From positions 1-53,238 of the forward strand of contig QCMJ01000006.1 of the NCBI GenBank assembly GCA_003213855.1: a DNA stretch of 53,238 bases, written 5' to 3'. This DNA comes from Prochlorococcus sp. AG-418-O03 (GTDB lineage: Bacteria > Cyanobacteriota > Cyanobacteriia > PCC-6307 > Cyanobiaceae). The notes below the pieces were generated by a model that saw nothing but the letters and a program-made list of their open reading frames with translations, was not told the DNA's origin and searched no databases. Positions 22,955-32,920 of the stretch are shown here, in pieces. Made by a program: the position numbers and the translations under genes. Position 1 is the first letter of the stretch. Every line of letters starts with the position of its first letter.

Positions 22955-23973
22955 TACTCTATTCGTGGATCTAAATATGCGATTAAAATATCCACGAAGA
23001 GATTTAAAGAGACTATAAGCATAGAGGTGAAAATTACAATTCCTTGAACCAAGGTATAGTCTCTTTGAGAAATGGCTTCATGTAATCTTAGAGCTATACC
23101 AGGCCATGAAAAAGTCACCTCGAACAATAGAGCACCTCCTGCTAATGAGGCCATAGTCAAGCCAGAAATAGTGACAATTGGCAATAGAGCATTAGGCAAT
23201 GCATGGTTTAAAAATATTTTTTTCCTTGATATTCCTCTACATATAGCAGCATTTACATAATCACTTTTTAATGTCTTATCCAAATTTACTCTTAATGAGC
23301 GGCTGAATATACCACTTAATAAAAAGCCAAGGGTAATCGAAGGAAGTGCGAGATGATAAAGACTATCTTTCAAGGCAATAATATTATTTGAAAGAATACT
23401 ATCTAAAACTAGAAAACCTGTAATTTGAGGTTGTTGCTGAAATATTGGAAATCTTCCTCCAATTGGGGAAATATTAAAAAATACAGAAAATAATAATTGC
23501 GCTAACATTGCACCCCAAAAAGGAGGTATCGCATATGTAGCAATTCCTAATATTCTCGCAATATAATCAGTCTTTTTCCCTCTATTTCTTAAGCCAATTA
23601 ATCCCAATGGGAATCCTATTAGTGTGGCACTTAATATTGAAAAGAGTCCAAGCTCAAGACTTGCAGGCAATGACTTAATAATAATACTAAGGACTGGCTC
23701 TTGGGTACTAAGAGATTGGCCAAAATCTAAGTGCAATATATTTTTAATATATGAAAAATATTGATTTATTAAAGGTTCATTTAGCCCCAATTTATTTCTT
23801 AGAAATTCCCTAGAGACCTCATCTGCACCAGATCCAAGTATGGCATCGACAGGATCGCCGGGAGCAACTCTTAATAAAATAAAAACTAATGAAGAAATTA
23901 TCCATAGCATTATCGGTATTAATGAAATCTTTAATAATGAATAATTTAGTAGTTTATTTAAATTCCTACTCAT
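22951..23973 (-). CDS. peptide-type ABC transporter permease (DppB/OppB)
   Basis: A 340-residue inner-membrane permease of the DppB/OppB type. About six transmembrane helices are visible, with the binding-protein-dependent motif DYVNAAICRGISRKKIFLNHALPNALLPIV near residue 235-265 (EAA-loop, seen in parts). FQ-type opening VAPGDPVDAILGS is typical of DppB. It overlaps its binding-protein gene by eight bases. No second permease (DppC) or ATPase gene is nearby. Confidence 0.85.
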   Translation of the reverse strand: MSRNLNKLLNYSLLKISLIPIMLWIISSLVFILLRVAPGDPVDAILGSGADEVSREFLRNKLGLNEPLINQYFSYIKNILHLDFGQSLSTQEPVLSIIIKSLPASLELGLFSILSATLIGFPLGLIGLRNRGKKTDYIARILGIATYAIPPFWGAMLAQLLFSVFFNISPIGGRFPIFQQQPQITGFLVLDSILSNNIIALKDSLYHLALPSITLGFLLSGIFSRSLRVNLDKTLKSDYVNAAICRGISRKKIFLNHALPNALLPIVTISGLTMASLAGGALLFEVTFSWPGIALRLHEAISQRDYTLVQGIVIFTSMLIVSLNLFVDILIAYLDPRIEY

Positions 23974-25543
23974 TAATTAACTCAAGATCACTCAATGAAA
24001 TTATTCCTGCACCATTAAAAATAGGTTTTGATATTTTATTCTGTGACCATGCTTTTTGAGAGGATATCCAAATAGGAATATAAGGTATTGAACTTGCTGC
24101 TATTTTTTCAATTTCAACAAGTTTTTCTAATCTTTTAATTCCACTTATTTTTTCACTCTCAAGAAATAAACTTTCCACTTTATTAGAACCCCAAAAACTT
24201 CCGCTGTAAACTGACTCTCCTTTTTTACATATGCCATCAACTATTTTATTACAACTCAAAAGAGGGGTGAGATAGGCCTCTGGATCTGAATAAGCCCCAG
24301 TCCAATCGAGAAGAACTGCCGTATAAATTCCTAAACTTAGATTCTTATAAACTGTTGTAGATTCAACCCCATTGAGTTCAATATCAATACAATCTTTCAA
24401 AGAACTTTTAATTTCTTCTTGCCATGTCAGAGCAATAAGCTTGTCAGCTGGTACATTCGATCTATAAGTAAGGGGTATTTTTAGAATATTTCCATTGCAA
24501 TAATTTTCTTTTCGCAATAACCTTCTCGCTTCTAAATAATCATATTTAGGCCATAACTCTAAATTATCTTTTTTTAGTATGGGAGGAATAATTGATCTAG
24601 ATGGCTTCCTTAAGCCATAACTTACTTTCTCACTAATCAATTTTCTATTAAGACTTTTTGCCAACGCCAGTCTTAAATTAAGATTACTTAAAGGATAAGA
24701 ACTAGTTTTAAGGCTTATAAAACTTAATTCAGTGAAAGGGCTATTACCTTCATTAAACTGTTTATTTTTGCTTAAATTATTTAAACTTTTTCTCTGACTA
24801 TCATCAATTGAATTTGATAAAAGAACGTCAATTTGTTTACTTTTTAAAGCCCCAAAAAGAGAGGATGAATTTGAATATCCCACAAAATTAACGCCGTTAT
24901 TTAAGGGCTTTTTACCCCAATAATTCAAATATGGATCAATTGATTGAACTTCATTAGAAAAACTGGTCAGCACATACTTGCCAGTACCAACGAATTTTTC
25001 ATTTAGAAACTTATCAGAATATTGTTTGTAAAATGTAGGAGATATTGGAGTTAAATTTACTGATGTGAGTAAACCATTTAAAGAACTTGATGGTTTATTC
25101 AAATTTATTATGATTGAATATTCACTTGGCGTTTCTATTGATTTAATCTTATTTCCTAAAATATAGTTCATAGTTCCAATTCTTTTGAATCTATCAAAGG
25201 TAAACTTCATAGCATTTGAGTTAAATGCTGTTCCATCGTGAAAAAAAACATCCTTTCTTAAATTGATAGTTATTTGAAGTCTATCCTTTGAAATAACTGG
25301 CATACCCGAGGCCAATTCAGGGATTAATTTTCCATTAGAATTTAATTCATATAATGTGTCTCCAAGAGAACTGATTAATTGAATTGCTTTAAGAGTATTT
25401 GCTCTGGCTGGATCTAAAGATTCAATTTTTCCAGAACTTGCAACTATGATTTTTTTAGATATTCTTTTTGAGCCGCAAGAATTCTGTAAAAAAGAAATTA
25501 AAATAATAAATATTGATAAAACAACTTTTTTTTTATATTTCAT
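23966..25543 (-). CDS. ABC transporter substrate-binding protein, family 5
   Basis: A 525-residue extracellular solute-binding protein of family 5 (peptide/nickel-type). Near the start is VASSGKIESLDPARAN and then LRKDVFFHDGTAFNSNAMKFTFDRFK, the family signature. An N-terminal hydrophobic segment ends in LQNSCGS, a possible lipoprotein attachment site though the box is imperfect. Family members bind peptides, nickel or other solutes; the ligand cannot be named. It precedes and overlaps the permease gene by eight bases. Confidence 0.85.
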   Translation of the reverse strand: MKYKKKVVLSIFIILISFLQNSCGSKRISKKIIVASSGKIESLDPARANTLKAIQLISSLGDTLYELNSNGKLIPELASGMPVISKDRLQITINLRKDVFFHDGTAFNSNAMKFTFDRFKRIGTMNYILGNKIKSIETPSEYSIIINLNKPSSSLNGLLTSVNLTPISPTFYKQYSDKFLNEKFVGTGKYVLTSFSNEVQSIDPYLNYWGKKPLNNGVNFVGYSNSSSLFGALKSKQIDVLLSNSIDDSQRKSLNNLSKNKQFNEGNSPFTELSFISLKTSSYPLSNLNLRLALAKSLNRKLISEKVSYGLRKPSRSIIPPILKKDNLELWPKYDYLEARRLLRKENYCNGNILKIPLTYRSNVPADKLIALTWQEEIKSSLKDCIDIELNGVESTTVYKNLSLGIYTAVLLDWTGAYSDPEAYLTPLLSCNKIVDGICKKGESVYSGSFWGSNKVESLFLESEKISGIKRLEKLVEIEKIAASSIPYIPIWISSQKAWSQNKISKPIFNGAGIISLSDLELINE

Positions 25544-25793
25544 AGTTACTTAATTTTTCTGAAGAATTATTTGAGCAGAAAATTTGTAAGGTTATTTGAC
25601 TTATTTCTAAAGCAAATGTTTTTTTTGAATTACAAGCAAAAGGCCACTCTCTCACCCAACAAATTTCTTTACCTATATTTAAACCAATTACTTGAAAAGT
25701 CTTGTTGCTATTTTTAATTTTTACACAAGCACCTTTATAAAGGTTTTCAGAAAAAATTAAATTATTATTTTCTAATAGTTTTGAATGAATCAT
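25533..25793 (-). CDS. hypothetical small protein
   Basis: About 86 residues from the ATG at 25793 (MIHSKLLENNN...). The upstream in-frame ATG at 25814 would add seven residues. The body has short beta-strand-like segments (ACVKIKNSN; FQVIGLNIG; ICWVREWPF) and four Cys. It overlaps the following binding-protein gene by 11 bases, suggesting a shared transcript. No family recognised. Confidence 0.5.
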   Translation of the reverse strand: MIHSKLLENNNLIFSENLYKGACVKIKNSNKTFQVIGLNIGKEICWVREWPFACNSKKTFALEISQITLQIFCSNNSSEKLSNYEI

Positions 25794-25862
25794 TAAGGTG
25801 CTAAAACTAAACACTTATTTCTTCGGTTTACCAAGCTATAAAGAAATTTGCAAACTATTTTT

Positions 25863-27164
25863 TTAAATACAACTTAATTGACTTGCAATAATTTTGACTT
25901 CATTTAGCGAATTTATTTCATCTTTCGATCTCTCAAAATCTCCATTATTCACCTCATGAGTAATAACGACAATTTCAGCTTTGTCCGCACTAGCATCAAG
26001 TTGAACAATTGATTCGATTGATACATTATACTTTCCAAAAATATCTCCAATCTTTCCTATGACACCTGGACTATCAAGGCAAATAATTCTAAGGTAATTT
26101 TTTTTATTTATTTCTGAAGAACCTATTATATGGCAATTTCTCCAGAAATCAAAAGATAATAATGGATCGATTGAATTATAATTTTTTACTGAGGAGGCAT
26201 GCAGATTTAATATATCTGATACTACTGATGCAGCAGTTGGGCCACTCCCTGCACCTGGACCATATAACATTATCTCTCCAAGAGGATCAGCCTCTATCAA
26301 TAAGGCATTATTAACTCCCTTAACTGTTGCCAATGGATGAGATTTTGGAATCAAAGAAGGTCCTACCCAAATATTTAAAGCGAGTGAATCATTACTATTA
26401 ATTTGTCCCCTTTCGGAGAGCGCTAAAAGTTTTATTTCAAACCCTAATTTATTGGCATATTCGATATCCTTTAGATTAATTTTACTAATTCCCTCAGAAT
26501 GAATCTCCTCTCTTTTAATTTTCCCTCCAAATGCAAGTTCACTAAGAATTGAAATCTTATCAGCAGCATCATCACCCTCAACATCTGCAGTTGGATCAAA
26601 TTCTGCATACCCAAGGTTTTGGGCCAATTTTAAGGTCTCCTTATAATCAGCTTTTTCATTAGTCATCTTTGAAAGAATAAAATTTGTTGTGCCATTTATT
26701 ATCCCAACCATTTTTTTTATGCTGTTACTTTTTAATGATCTTTTTAAGGGTTCAATTATAGGAATCCCCCCGCAAACTGCCGCCTCTGACAATATATAAA
26801 CTCCTTCTTTAGATGCCGTTTTATATATTTCTTCTCCATATCTTGCAATGACTGCTTTATTTGCTGTAACAACAGATTTACCTGATTTTAATGATTGCAG
26901 AATAATATCTTTTGCTAAATCAACCCCACCCATTACTTCAACAATTACATCTATAGAGGGGTCATTAATTAATTTATATGGATCATCAGTTAATAAATTA
27001 TTATCTAGCTCAATATCCCTTTTTTTATAAAGATCTTTAACTGCTATTTTTGAAATTTCTATTTCATTTAGAATTGGATGTGAATCAACTTCAGAATTTA
27101 ATATTTTATAAATACCTGAACCTACAGTTCCAAAACCTACAATCCCAATTTTGCATTTTCTCAT
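25863..27164 (-). CDS. hom: homoserine dehydrogenase
   Basis: A 433-residue enzyme reducing aspartate-semialdehyde to homoserine, the branch to threonine, methionine and isoleucine. The N-terminal Rossmann motif is GIVGFGTVGSGIY. VEVMGG, the catalytic core GTTNFILSKM and LGYAEFDPTADVEGDDAADK are the diagnostic homoserine dehydrogenase motifs. A C-terminal ACT domain (IICLDSPGVIGKIGDIFGKY) would give allosteric control, as in typical bacterial enzymes of this length. It leads the minus-strand housekeeping run after sufE with a 44-base gap. Confidence 0.93.
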   Translation of the reverse strand: MRKCKIGIVGFGTVGSGIYKILNSEVDSHPILNEIEISKIAVKDLYKKRDIELDNNLLTDDPYKLINDPSIDVIVEVMGGVDLAKDIILQSLKSGKSVVTANKAVIARYGEEIYKTASKEGVYILSEAAVCGGIPIIEPLKRSLKSNSIKKMVGIINGTTNFILSKMTNEKADYKETLKLAQNLGYAEFDPTADVEGDDAADKISILSELAFGGKIKREEIHSEGISKINLKDIEYANKLGFEIKLLALSERGQINSNDSLALNIWVGPSLIPKSHPLATVKGVNNALLIEADPLGEIMLYGPGAGSGPTAASVVSDILNLHASSVKNYNSIDPLLSFDFWRNCHIIGSSEINKKNYLRIICLDSPGVIGKIGDIFGKYNVSIESIVQLDASADKAEIVVITHEVNNGDFERSKDEINSLNEVKIIASQLSCI

Positions 27165-27208
27165 TTTTTATTTCTTTTAACTTTGAGTTTAATTTTATAT
27201 TATTAGGC

Positions 27209-27628
27209 CTACAAAAATTCATTTGCTTGAGATTGCATTTTCAACAATATGTTTAAAAAACCATTTGACCGAGAAGGAGTTAAGCTTGATCTCAAACCAG
27301 TATCTTCAATAAATTTCTTATCTATTTTAATAACCTCATTTGGCGTTAATTCATTTAACCCAGTAATTAAAAATGCTAATAAACCCTTGGTTATTAGGGC
27401 ATCAGAATATCCTTCCCAAAATAATTTACCACCTTTAATATTTGGCTTAACAAAAACTTCCGAAACGCATCCCTTAACTTTATTTTCTTCAACAAGGATT
27501 TCATTATTTGGTTCTTTCAATTTTTTCCCTAACCACAAAATGTATTCATATTTTCTTTTTGGATCTTCTGATTTCTTCAACTTTTCTACTAATCTTGATA
27601 AATTATTGTATTTTTCCTGATTTTCCAT
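27209..27628 (-). CDS. sufE: SufE cysteine-desulfurase partner
   Basis: A 139-residue SufE-family protein. It accepts sulfur from SufS via the conserved Cys54 in VKGCVSEVFV. WEGYSDALITKGLLAFL and PNEVIKIDKKFIEDTGLRSSLTPSRSNGF (read in parts) are other conserved stretches. It acts in cytoplasmic iron-sulfur cluster assembly. It is followed by hom, with no sufS nearby; the suf operon is presumably elsewhere. Confidence 0.88.
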   Translation of the reverse strand: MENQEKYNNLSRLVEKLKKSEDPKRKYEYILWLGKKLKEPNNEILVEENKVKGCVSEVFVKPNIKGGKLFWEGYSDALITKGLLAFLITGLNELTPNEVIKIDKKFIEDTGLRSSLTPSRSNGFLNILLKMQSQANEFL

Positions 27629-27667
27629 TTTTTGAAACTATAAATTAATCGCTTTATCAGTTTTCTA

Positions 27668-28225
27668 TTATACAAATATTTCTTTTTCTGTGATAAACCC
27701 TGATAAAGGAATATCCCACTTAGCTCTGGTTAATGGAGTCGTACTTACACAATTGGAAGTTAATACTCCAATACATTTAACATTTCTCCAATTATTATCT
27801 GTCCTTAGTTTATCAAAATAACCTCCTCCATAACCTAATCTTGTCAAATTTTTATCTACAGAAAGACATGGGACAAGAATCATACTTATTTGGTTATAAC
27901 TTAATGAAAAAGAGTTATTTGGACTAAGTATCCCCTCAGAATCATTTGTGAGAGGTTCTTCATCCCATGGATAAAATAACAATTCATTTTTATCTTTACA
28001 TCTAGGCAAAGCTAAAGAAAATTTCTCCTTAAGACTTCTAATATCTACTTCATTTCTTAGAGGCCAATATATTGCTATGTAACCAATATTTTTATATTCC
28101 TTAATAAATGAATCAACATAAAATTTTACATTCTTTTCTACATTTGCTCTTTGATTTAGAGAAGTCTCATCTCTAAGTTTTCTAAAGGTATGCCTCTCCA
28201 ATTTCTTTTTTTCAGAAATAGTCAT
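27668..28225 (-). CDS. 5-formyltetrahydrofolate cyclo-ligase
   Basis: A 185-residue 5-FTHF cyclo-ligase (MTHFS family), converting 5-formyl-THF and ATP to 5,10-methenyl-THF. RLGYGGGYFDKL is the diagnostic motif near the C-terminus, with ALPRCKDKNELLFYPW and NEVDIRSL further upstream. Length is normal for the family. The gene is separated by nine bases from ruvC. With folD at 43687, the window holds two folate-interconversion enzymes. Confidence 0.87.
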   Translation of the reverse strand: MTISEKKKLERHTFRKLRDETSLNQRANVEKNVKFYVDSFIKEYKNIGYIAIYWPLRNEVDIRSLKEKFSLALPRCKDKNELLFYPWDEEPLTNDSEGILSPNNSFSLSYNQISMILVPCLSVDKNLTRLGYGGGYFDKLRTDNNWRNVKCIGVLTSNCVSTTPLTRAKWDIPLSGFITEKEIFV

Positions 28226-28234
28226 ATTGAATTT

Positions 28235-28708
28235 TCAGTTGATGCCATCTTCATTTAGTTTTGTGAGAGCTATGGCCAAGGCATCTGCTGAATCATCAGG
28301 TTTTGGAGGTTTTTTAAGTTCTAAACTATACATAACAGCATCAAGAACTTCTTTCTTAGATGCTTTTCCAGACCCAGCAACGGTTAATTTTATCTGAGCA
28401 GGAGAATATTCACTAAAATTAATGTTTTTTGAGGCCAATACCATCAAAATTACGCCTCTAGCCTGCACCACACTAATGGTAGTGCTTGATCTGTAAAAGA
28501 AAAATTTTTCTACCGCCGCTGATGTTGGATTCCAATGATTTATTAATTCATTAAGATCTTTGAAAATCTCATATAGTCTATCTTCTTCTTTTTTATCTTT
28601 ACCTGTCTCAATGACACCACAATCTAATAATATCTTTTTTTCATTTTCTATTTCAATAATTCCATAACCAACTCTAGCTAACCCAGGATCAATCCCAATT
28701 ATTCTCAC
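28235..28708 (-). CDS. ruvC: Holliday junction resolvase RuvC
   Basis: A 157-residue RuvC endonuclease. The RNase H-like fold starts [16 protein letters not shown] with catalytic Asp7. [12 protein letters not shown] contains the catalytic Glu, and [16 protein letters not shown] carries the final Asp residues. It cuts Holliday junctions in recombination. It lies five bases from chlI and nine from the cyclo-ligase gene, in one transcript direction, but the functions are unrelated. Confidence 0.93.
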   Translation of the reverse strand: MRIIGIDPGLARVGYGIIEIENEKKILLDCGVIETGKDKKEEDRLYEIFKDLNELINHWNPTSAAVEKFFFYRSSTTISVVQARGVILMVLASKNINFSEYSPAQIKLTVAGSGKASKKEVLDAVMYSLELKKPPKPDDSADALAIALTKLNEDGIN

Positions 28709-28713
28709 TGTAA

Positions 28714-29802
28714 TTAAGCTTCTGCAGATAATTGAAATTTTGAAAGATTATCTTTTTCATCTAAATCAAATACTTTACAAAAAGCTTGAATAACTCTTTC
28801 ACCTGAATCAACTTGTTCTAAGGGATCTTTTCTTAGTCTGTGTCTTAAAGAGCAAGAAATAACTCTTGCTATGTCATCTTCTTGCACTTCAGTTCTGCCC
28901 TCAAAGGCTGCAATTGCCCTTGCCGATCGATTTGTAACAATATCTCCTCGTAAACCATCAACATCTAGTTCTCCGCAGATTGCCGAAATATTCAATCTTA
29001 GGTCATCGTCCATTTGAACAGAATTTAATATTTCTTGTGCTTTAATAACCTTTTGTTGAAGTTCATCCTGTTGTTGCTCAACGCTTAATGAAAACTTATC
29101 AGGATTATCGTCAAAAGAAGTTCTTTGATCTACAACCTGAACTCTTAATTCAGCATCTCTAACTGTCTTAACCTCAACACTCATTCCAAACCTATCTAAT
29201 AGTTGAGGCCTTAATTCACCTTCTTCTGGATTACCTGAACCAATAAGGACAAATCTAGCAGGGTGTCGAACTGATACTCCCTCCCTTTCAACTGTATTCC
29301 ATCCGGAAGCAGCCGAATCTAAAAGTACATCGACTAAATGATCATCAAGTAAATTCACTTCATCAACATATAATAATCCCCTATTAGCTTTTGCTAATAA
29401 CCCTGGTTCAAATGCCTTAACACCTTCACTCAAAGCCTTCTCTATATCAATGGTTCCACAAAGTCTGTCTTCAGTAGCCCCTAAAGGCAAGTCAATCATA
29501 GGTACTTGTTTTTGAATACTTTCTAGATTTTCTCCTTGAGTAATTTTTTCCAAAACTTCTTTACTTTGTAAATCAGGATCGACTAGGGAACTATTATATG
29601 GATCGTCTTTAACAACATCGATTGCAGGCAACAAATCAGCTAAGGCTCTGATTGTAGTAGACTTTCCAGTCCCTCTATCACCCATTATCATCACGCCTCC
29701 AATTCTTGGATCAATAACATTTAACAAGAGAGCCAATTTCATTTCTTCTTGACCAATTACAGCTGTAAAGGGAAAAACTCTTCTTTTCTTTGTTGTAGGC
29801 AC
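28714..29802 (-). CDS. chlI: magnesium chelatase subunit ChlI
   Basis: A 362-residue AAA+ ATPase subunit of magnesium chelatase, which inserts Mg into protoporphyrin IX at the start of chlorophyll synthesis. Walker A is GDRGTGKS (41-48), Walker [21 protein letters not shown], and sensor/arginine elements are ENSRAI-type ([20 protein letters not shown]). It works as an ATPase ring with ChlD and ChlH, not encoded here. The gap upstream to the RNA-methyltransferase gene is 122 bases. Confidence 0.95.
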   Translation of the reverse strand: MPTTKKRRVFPFTAVIGQEEMKLALLLNVIDPRIGGVMIMGDRGTGKSTTIRALADLLPAIDVVKDDPYNSSLVDPDLQSKEVLEKITQGENLESIQKQVPMIDLPLGATEDRLCGTIDIEKALSEGVKAFEPGLLAKANRGLLYVDEVNLLDDHLVDVLLDSAASGWNTVEREGVSVRHPARFVLIGSGNPEEGELRPQLLDRFGMSVEVKTVRDAELRVQVVDQRTSFDDNPDKFSLSVEQQQDELQQKVIKAQEILNSVQMDDDLRLNISAICGELDVDGLRGDIVTNRSARAIAAFEGRTEVQEDDIARVISCSLRHRLRKDPLEQVDSGERVIQAFCKVFDLDEKDNLSKFQLSAEA

Positions 29803-29924
29803 AGTTTTAGTTTTCTTAAATATTCAAATAATCAATAGATGCTACTTCAGAAAATGTTTTTAGTAAATATCCCTTTTAAATTAAAACTACAAAGAATTAA
29901 AATATAACGTAATTAATTATGAAG

Positions 29925-30674
29925 CTAGTTTCTTTTTGAATTGTTCAAAAACCAGTTTATTTGATGGATAATACCTCTTAAAACATTTATTTCGTGCATT
30001 GATGTATTTGCCCTCAAAATAAAATTCTTAAATTTACTGATTTTTGCCTTAGAAGTATGTTTTAAAAGATATCCAACCTTCAAAAGTAATTCCTCTATCT
30101 CCAAAAACGAATCATGAATTTGTTTTGATGATGCAAGATTAAAAACTTTTAGTTCTTGATCAAAATTTCTTTTTGAAGACTTATTTAACTCATACAAAGC
30201 TATTGAAACTGCGTGAGAAAGATTTAATGAAGGATTATTCTGAGAAGTTGGGATATTAAAAGTTTTATTTGCCAGAAGCAATTCACTGTTAGTTAAACCT
30301 CTATCTTCTCTTCCAAATATAATTGCTAAATTATTTATCTTTTTAAAGGATAAAGTCCAATCAAATATATCTTCAGAAGATCCAAAAAATGAATTTTTGT
30401 TTACATCAATCCTTCCACAAGATGCTAGGACTAAATCACAGTCAAAAATTGCTTTTTGAAGATCATCAAAAATCTTACAATTTTCAAGAAATTTATGACC
30501 TTTAAGGGCCATTTTTTTTGCTTCTAAAGAAAATATATCGCATTTCGGAGAAACAATTCTTAATTCATCAACTTCAAAATTACTGCACAATCTAGCAACG
30601 CTTCCTACATTTAAAGGGCCATTTGGTTCAACTAATATTACCTTTATATTAGAAAAATTTTTTCCCAAAATCAT
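29925..30674 (-). CDS. SPOUT RNA methyltransferase, TrmJ/TrmH family
   Basis: A 249-residue SPOUT-class methyltransferase. The knotted AdoMet site is seen in LAIIFGREDRGLTNSELLLANK and NPSLNLSHAVSIALYEL; VLVEPNGPLNVGSVARLC is the N-terminal motif with the catalytic Arg. This pattern suits TrmJ (2'-O-methylation of tRNA position 32) better than other SpoU enzymes, but the substrate is inferred. The gene overlaps cytM by four bases. Confidence 0.83.
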   Translation of the reverse strand: MILGKNFSNIKVILVEPNGPLNVGSVARLCSNFEVDELRIVSPKCDIFSLEAKKMALKGHKFLENCKIFDDLQKAIFDCDLVLASCGRIDVNKNSFFGSSEDIFDWTLSFKKINNLAIIFGREDRGLTNSELLLANKTFNIPTSQNNPSLNLSHAVSIALYELNKSSKRNFDQELKVFNLASSKQIHDSFLEIEELLLKVGYLLKHTSKAKISKFKNFILRANTSMHEINVLRGIIHQINWFLNNSKRN

Positions 30675-31057
30675 TCAAGACTATGAAGATATTTTAATAA
30701 ATTGGACATATTTACAGGATCAATTTCAAAACTTGGCATAGGAGGAGTTAGGCCTCCGGTAACTTGTTTTATTATCTGTTTATCATTCAAACGTTTAGTT
30801 ATTGAGTGTAAGTCTGGACCCACTAATCCTCTTGCTGTAATTCCATGACATCCAACACAATTCATCTTAAAAAGAGAATCTCCTTCCTCAGCAGAGCCGT
30901 TAAGCTCAAGAGTTTCAATAATATATTTATTATTTTCATGATGATTTACGAAAAATACTGAAAAACAAATCAATAAAACTCCAAATACAATAAAAAAAAT
31001 TTTTAAGAATTCTCTTTTAAAGTCTCTTTCTGCTGCAGTTGATGAAGATGTTGACAC
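30671..31057 (-). CDS. cytM: cytochrome cM
   Basis: A 128-residue class I c-type cytochrome with an uncleaved-looking N-terminal membrane segment ([17 protein letters not shown], residues about 21-37). The haem motif is CVGCH (67-71) and the axial Met lies in PPMPSFE. CytM is the small cytochrome of cyanobacteria that modulates respiration and photosynthesis; the exact partner is unsettled. The start is GTG. It overlaps the downstream methyltransferase gene by four bases and is divergent from petG. Confidence 0.88.
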   Translation of the reverse strand: MSTSSSTAAERDFKREFLKIFFIVFGVLLICFSVFFVNHHENNKYIIETLELNGSAEEGDSLFKMNCVGCHGITARGLVGPDLHSITKRLNDKQIIKQVTGGLTPPMPSFEIDPVNMSNLLKYLHSLE

Positions 31058-31112
31058 AAAAAATAATCTCTATGTAACAATTGTGAATAATAAATTCAAA
31101 AAAGGCAAAAAA

Positions 31113-31232
31113 ATGATCGAGCCTCTTCTATGTGGAATTGTTTTAGGTTTAGTTCCCATAACTCTTCTTGGATTATTCGTAAGTGCATGGAATCAATACA
31201 GAAGAGGTTCAGGGATGCTGGACATTGATTAA
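31113..31232 (+). CDS. petG: cytochrome b6f subunit PetG
   Basis: A 39-residue subunit of the cytochrome b6f complex. It starts [20 protein letters not shown], with one transmembrane span, and ends in [12 protein letters not shown], as expected for PetG. The gene is below the usual ORF size cutoff. It is divergent from cytM (55 bases between starts), so both b6f-related genes may share a regulatory region. Its last 24 bases overlap the end of the convergent rsmD gene. Confidence 0.93.
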   Translation: MIEPLLCGIVLGLVPITLLGLFVSAWNQYRRGSGMLDID

Positions 31233-31808
31233 AAATGTTAATCTTGACTGCCCATAATTTCTTACATCTATAGTTTCCCACAAAGTACTTTTTTTAATAA
31301 ATAGGTTTGGAGAATGTTCACAAATAACTGTTGAATCTTTTTTTAAAAAATTGCAATTGAATAATTGATTTAAAACTAATTCATGGAAATTCACATCGTA
31401 AGGAGGATCTAGATAAACAAAATCAAATTTTAATTTATTTAAATCCATATTTCTAGATGATAAATTTCTCTCATAATTTGGTTTTGTCCATTTCAAAACG
31501 TCTTTACAAATAACTTCGATATCATTTCTCCTATTCTCTATATTCTCCAAAGAGAGTAAATTTTCTAAGCAAATTTTTGAGTTGATTTTGTTTTTTTCAA
31601 TTGCAAGTATTTTGCTCGCCCCATGATTATATGCTTCGCAAGATATGGCCCCTGTTCCACTAAATAAATCTAACCAGTTACTATTTTCAACTCTATTGTT
31701 CAATATATTAAATATGGCCTCTCTCACTCTCAAAGTTGTAGGTCTGGTAAAAGAATTATTTGGACTTTGGAGTTTTTTACCACCTATTAATCTTAAGTTA
31801 GTCTTCAT
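31209..31808 (-). CDS. rsmD: 16S rRNA m2G966 methyltransferase RsmD
   Basis: A 199-residue methyltransferase of the RsmD family. It methylates guanine 966 of 16S rRNA. The AdoMet motif is [19 protein letters not shown] and the catalytic motif is [22 protein letters not shown] at the N-terminus is diagnostic. The 3' end overlaps petG on the other strand by 24 bases. hisH lies 13 bases upstream. Confidence 0.88.
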   Translation of the reverse strand: MKTNLRLIGGKKLQSPNNSFTRPTTLRVREAIFNILNNRVENSNWLDLFSGTGAISCEAYNHGASKILAIEKNKINSKICLENLLSLENIENRRNDIEVICKDVLKWTKPNYERNLSSRNMDLNKLKFDFVYLDPPYDVNFHELVLNQLFNCNFLKKDSTVICEHSPNLFIKKSTLWETIDVRNYGQSRLTFLINVQHP

Positions 31809-31821
31809 CCCTTAGTATCAG

Positions 31822-32439
31822 TTATTGAATATTACTCAGCCATCTTCTCAAAAGTTTTTCACCGGTTTTTCCAGATTTTTCCGGATGAAATTGACAAGCC
31901 AATAAATTATCATTCTCAATCATTGCAGTTAATTTTTCAGAGCCATAATCAACCTGAGCTGCAATAATATTTAATTCATCTGGGATTGCATGATAGGAAT
32001 GTACAAAATAGACCCAATTATTTAATTCTTCAATCCCAAATAAAGTATTTTTTTTTGTAGGTAAAAGTTGGCACCAACCCATGTGTGGGATTCTTTGGTT
32101 AACAATATTGGGTATTTTTTTTATATTTCCTTTTAAAATCCCCAGCCCTTGAACTTTTCCTTCATCACTAGATTCAAAAAGGAGTTGGAGACCTAAGCAT
32201 ATCCCAAAAAAGGACTTCCCACTTTTAATCCAATTTTTTAAATCAGTTATCAAATCAGTTTTTATGAGATTATTCATCGCCGGATCAAATGCTCCAACTC
32301 CAGGAAGTATTATCGCCTTACAAAGATTGGAATCATTAAAGTTTTTAATTAATATAATTTCTTCTCCAAGACTTTCTAGAGATTTTGTTACGGAATGAAT
32401 ATTGCCCATTCCATAATCTATTATTCCAATTTTATGCAA
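31822..32439 (-). CDS. hisH: imidazole glycerol phosphate synthase, glutaminase subunit
   Basis: A 205-residue class I glutamine amidotransferase of histidine synthesis. It supplies ammonia to HisF. The nucleophile is Cys81 in GICLGLQLLFE, and the late HPEKSG gives the catalytic His and Glu. MHKIGIIDYGMGNIHSV is the usual HisH N-terminus. hisF is not in the window. Eleven bases separate it from trxA. Confidence 0.93.
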   Translation of the reverse strand: MHKIGIIDYGMGNIHSVTKSLESLGEEIILIKNFNDSNLCKAIILPGVGAFDPAMNNLIKTDLITDLKNWIKSGKSFFGICLGLQLLFESSDEGKVQGLGILKGNIKKIPNIVNQRIPHMGWCQLLPTKKNTLFGIEELNNWVYFVHSYHAIPDELNIIAAQVDYGSEKLTAMIENDNLLACQFHPEKSGKTGEKLLRRWLSNIQ

Positions 32440-32450
32440 AGCTTTTAAAT

Positions 32451-32774
32451 TTATAAATGCTTAGTTAAAGTGCTCGAAAGAGTTGCTTTTGGCACAGCAC
32501 CAACAACGGTATCAACCTTTTGACCTCCTTTAAAGATCATTAATGTAGGAATACTTCTAATTCCATATTGACTGGCTACATTTGGATTCTCATCTGTGTT
32601 TAATTTAAAAACTTTAATTTTACCTTCAAAGTCTTTTGAGATTTCTTCTACAACTGGAGCGACCATCCTACATGGACCGCACCATGGTGCCCAAAAATCA
32701 ACCAATACTGGTAGATCACTTTGCAGTACATCCTTGTCAAATGAAGAATCAGTTACGGCTGGAGCTGATGACAT
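32451..32774 (-). CDS. trxA: thioredoxin
   Basis: A 107-residue m-type-like thioredoxin. The redox site is WCGPC (31-35) in [16 protein letters not shown], and the cis-Pro loop is RSIPTLMIF. It is a soluble disulfide reductase, in cyanobacteria reduced by ferredoxin or NADPH. The length is exactly that of the family. It is followed by hisH, and Yfr1 lies just upstream. Confidence 0.95.
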   Translation of the reverse strand: MSSAPAVTDSSFDKDVLQSDLPVLVDFWAPWCGPCRMVAPVVEEISKDFEGKIKVFKLNTDENPNVASQYGIRSIPTLMIFKGGQKVDTVVGAVPKATLSSTLTKHL

Positions 32775-32865
32775 AATTTAAATATTCCTTTTTGAAAATT
32801 TAGCAAGCAATTCTTTTAAGTGATGATTTCATTACAGATAAAATAATATAAGTAACAAAATATCT

Positions 32866-32920
32866 AAAAAAGCCCGATTAATCGGGCGATTTGGTGTGTG
32901 AGGAGTATGGGGTTTCCCCC
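32866..32920 (-). ncRNA. yfr1: Yfr1 small RNA
   Basis: About 55 nt on the minus strand. A 5' hairpin GGGGGAAACCCC (32909-32920) is followed by the unpaired core ACTCCTCACACAC (32894-32906) and the terminator GCCCGATTAATCGGGC with a T-run (32866-32887). This is the published structure of Yfr1, and its position between trxA and the guaB gene matches its known locus in Prochlorococcus. Yfr1 acts in trans on mRNAs, with outer-membrane porins among its known targets. A TATTAT -10 box (32926-32935 area) sits just upstream. Confidence 0.95.
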
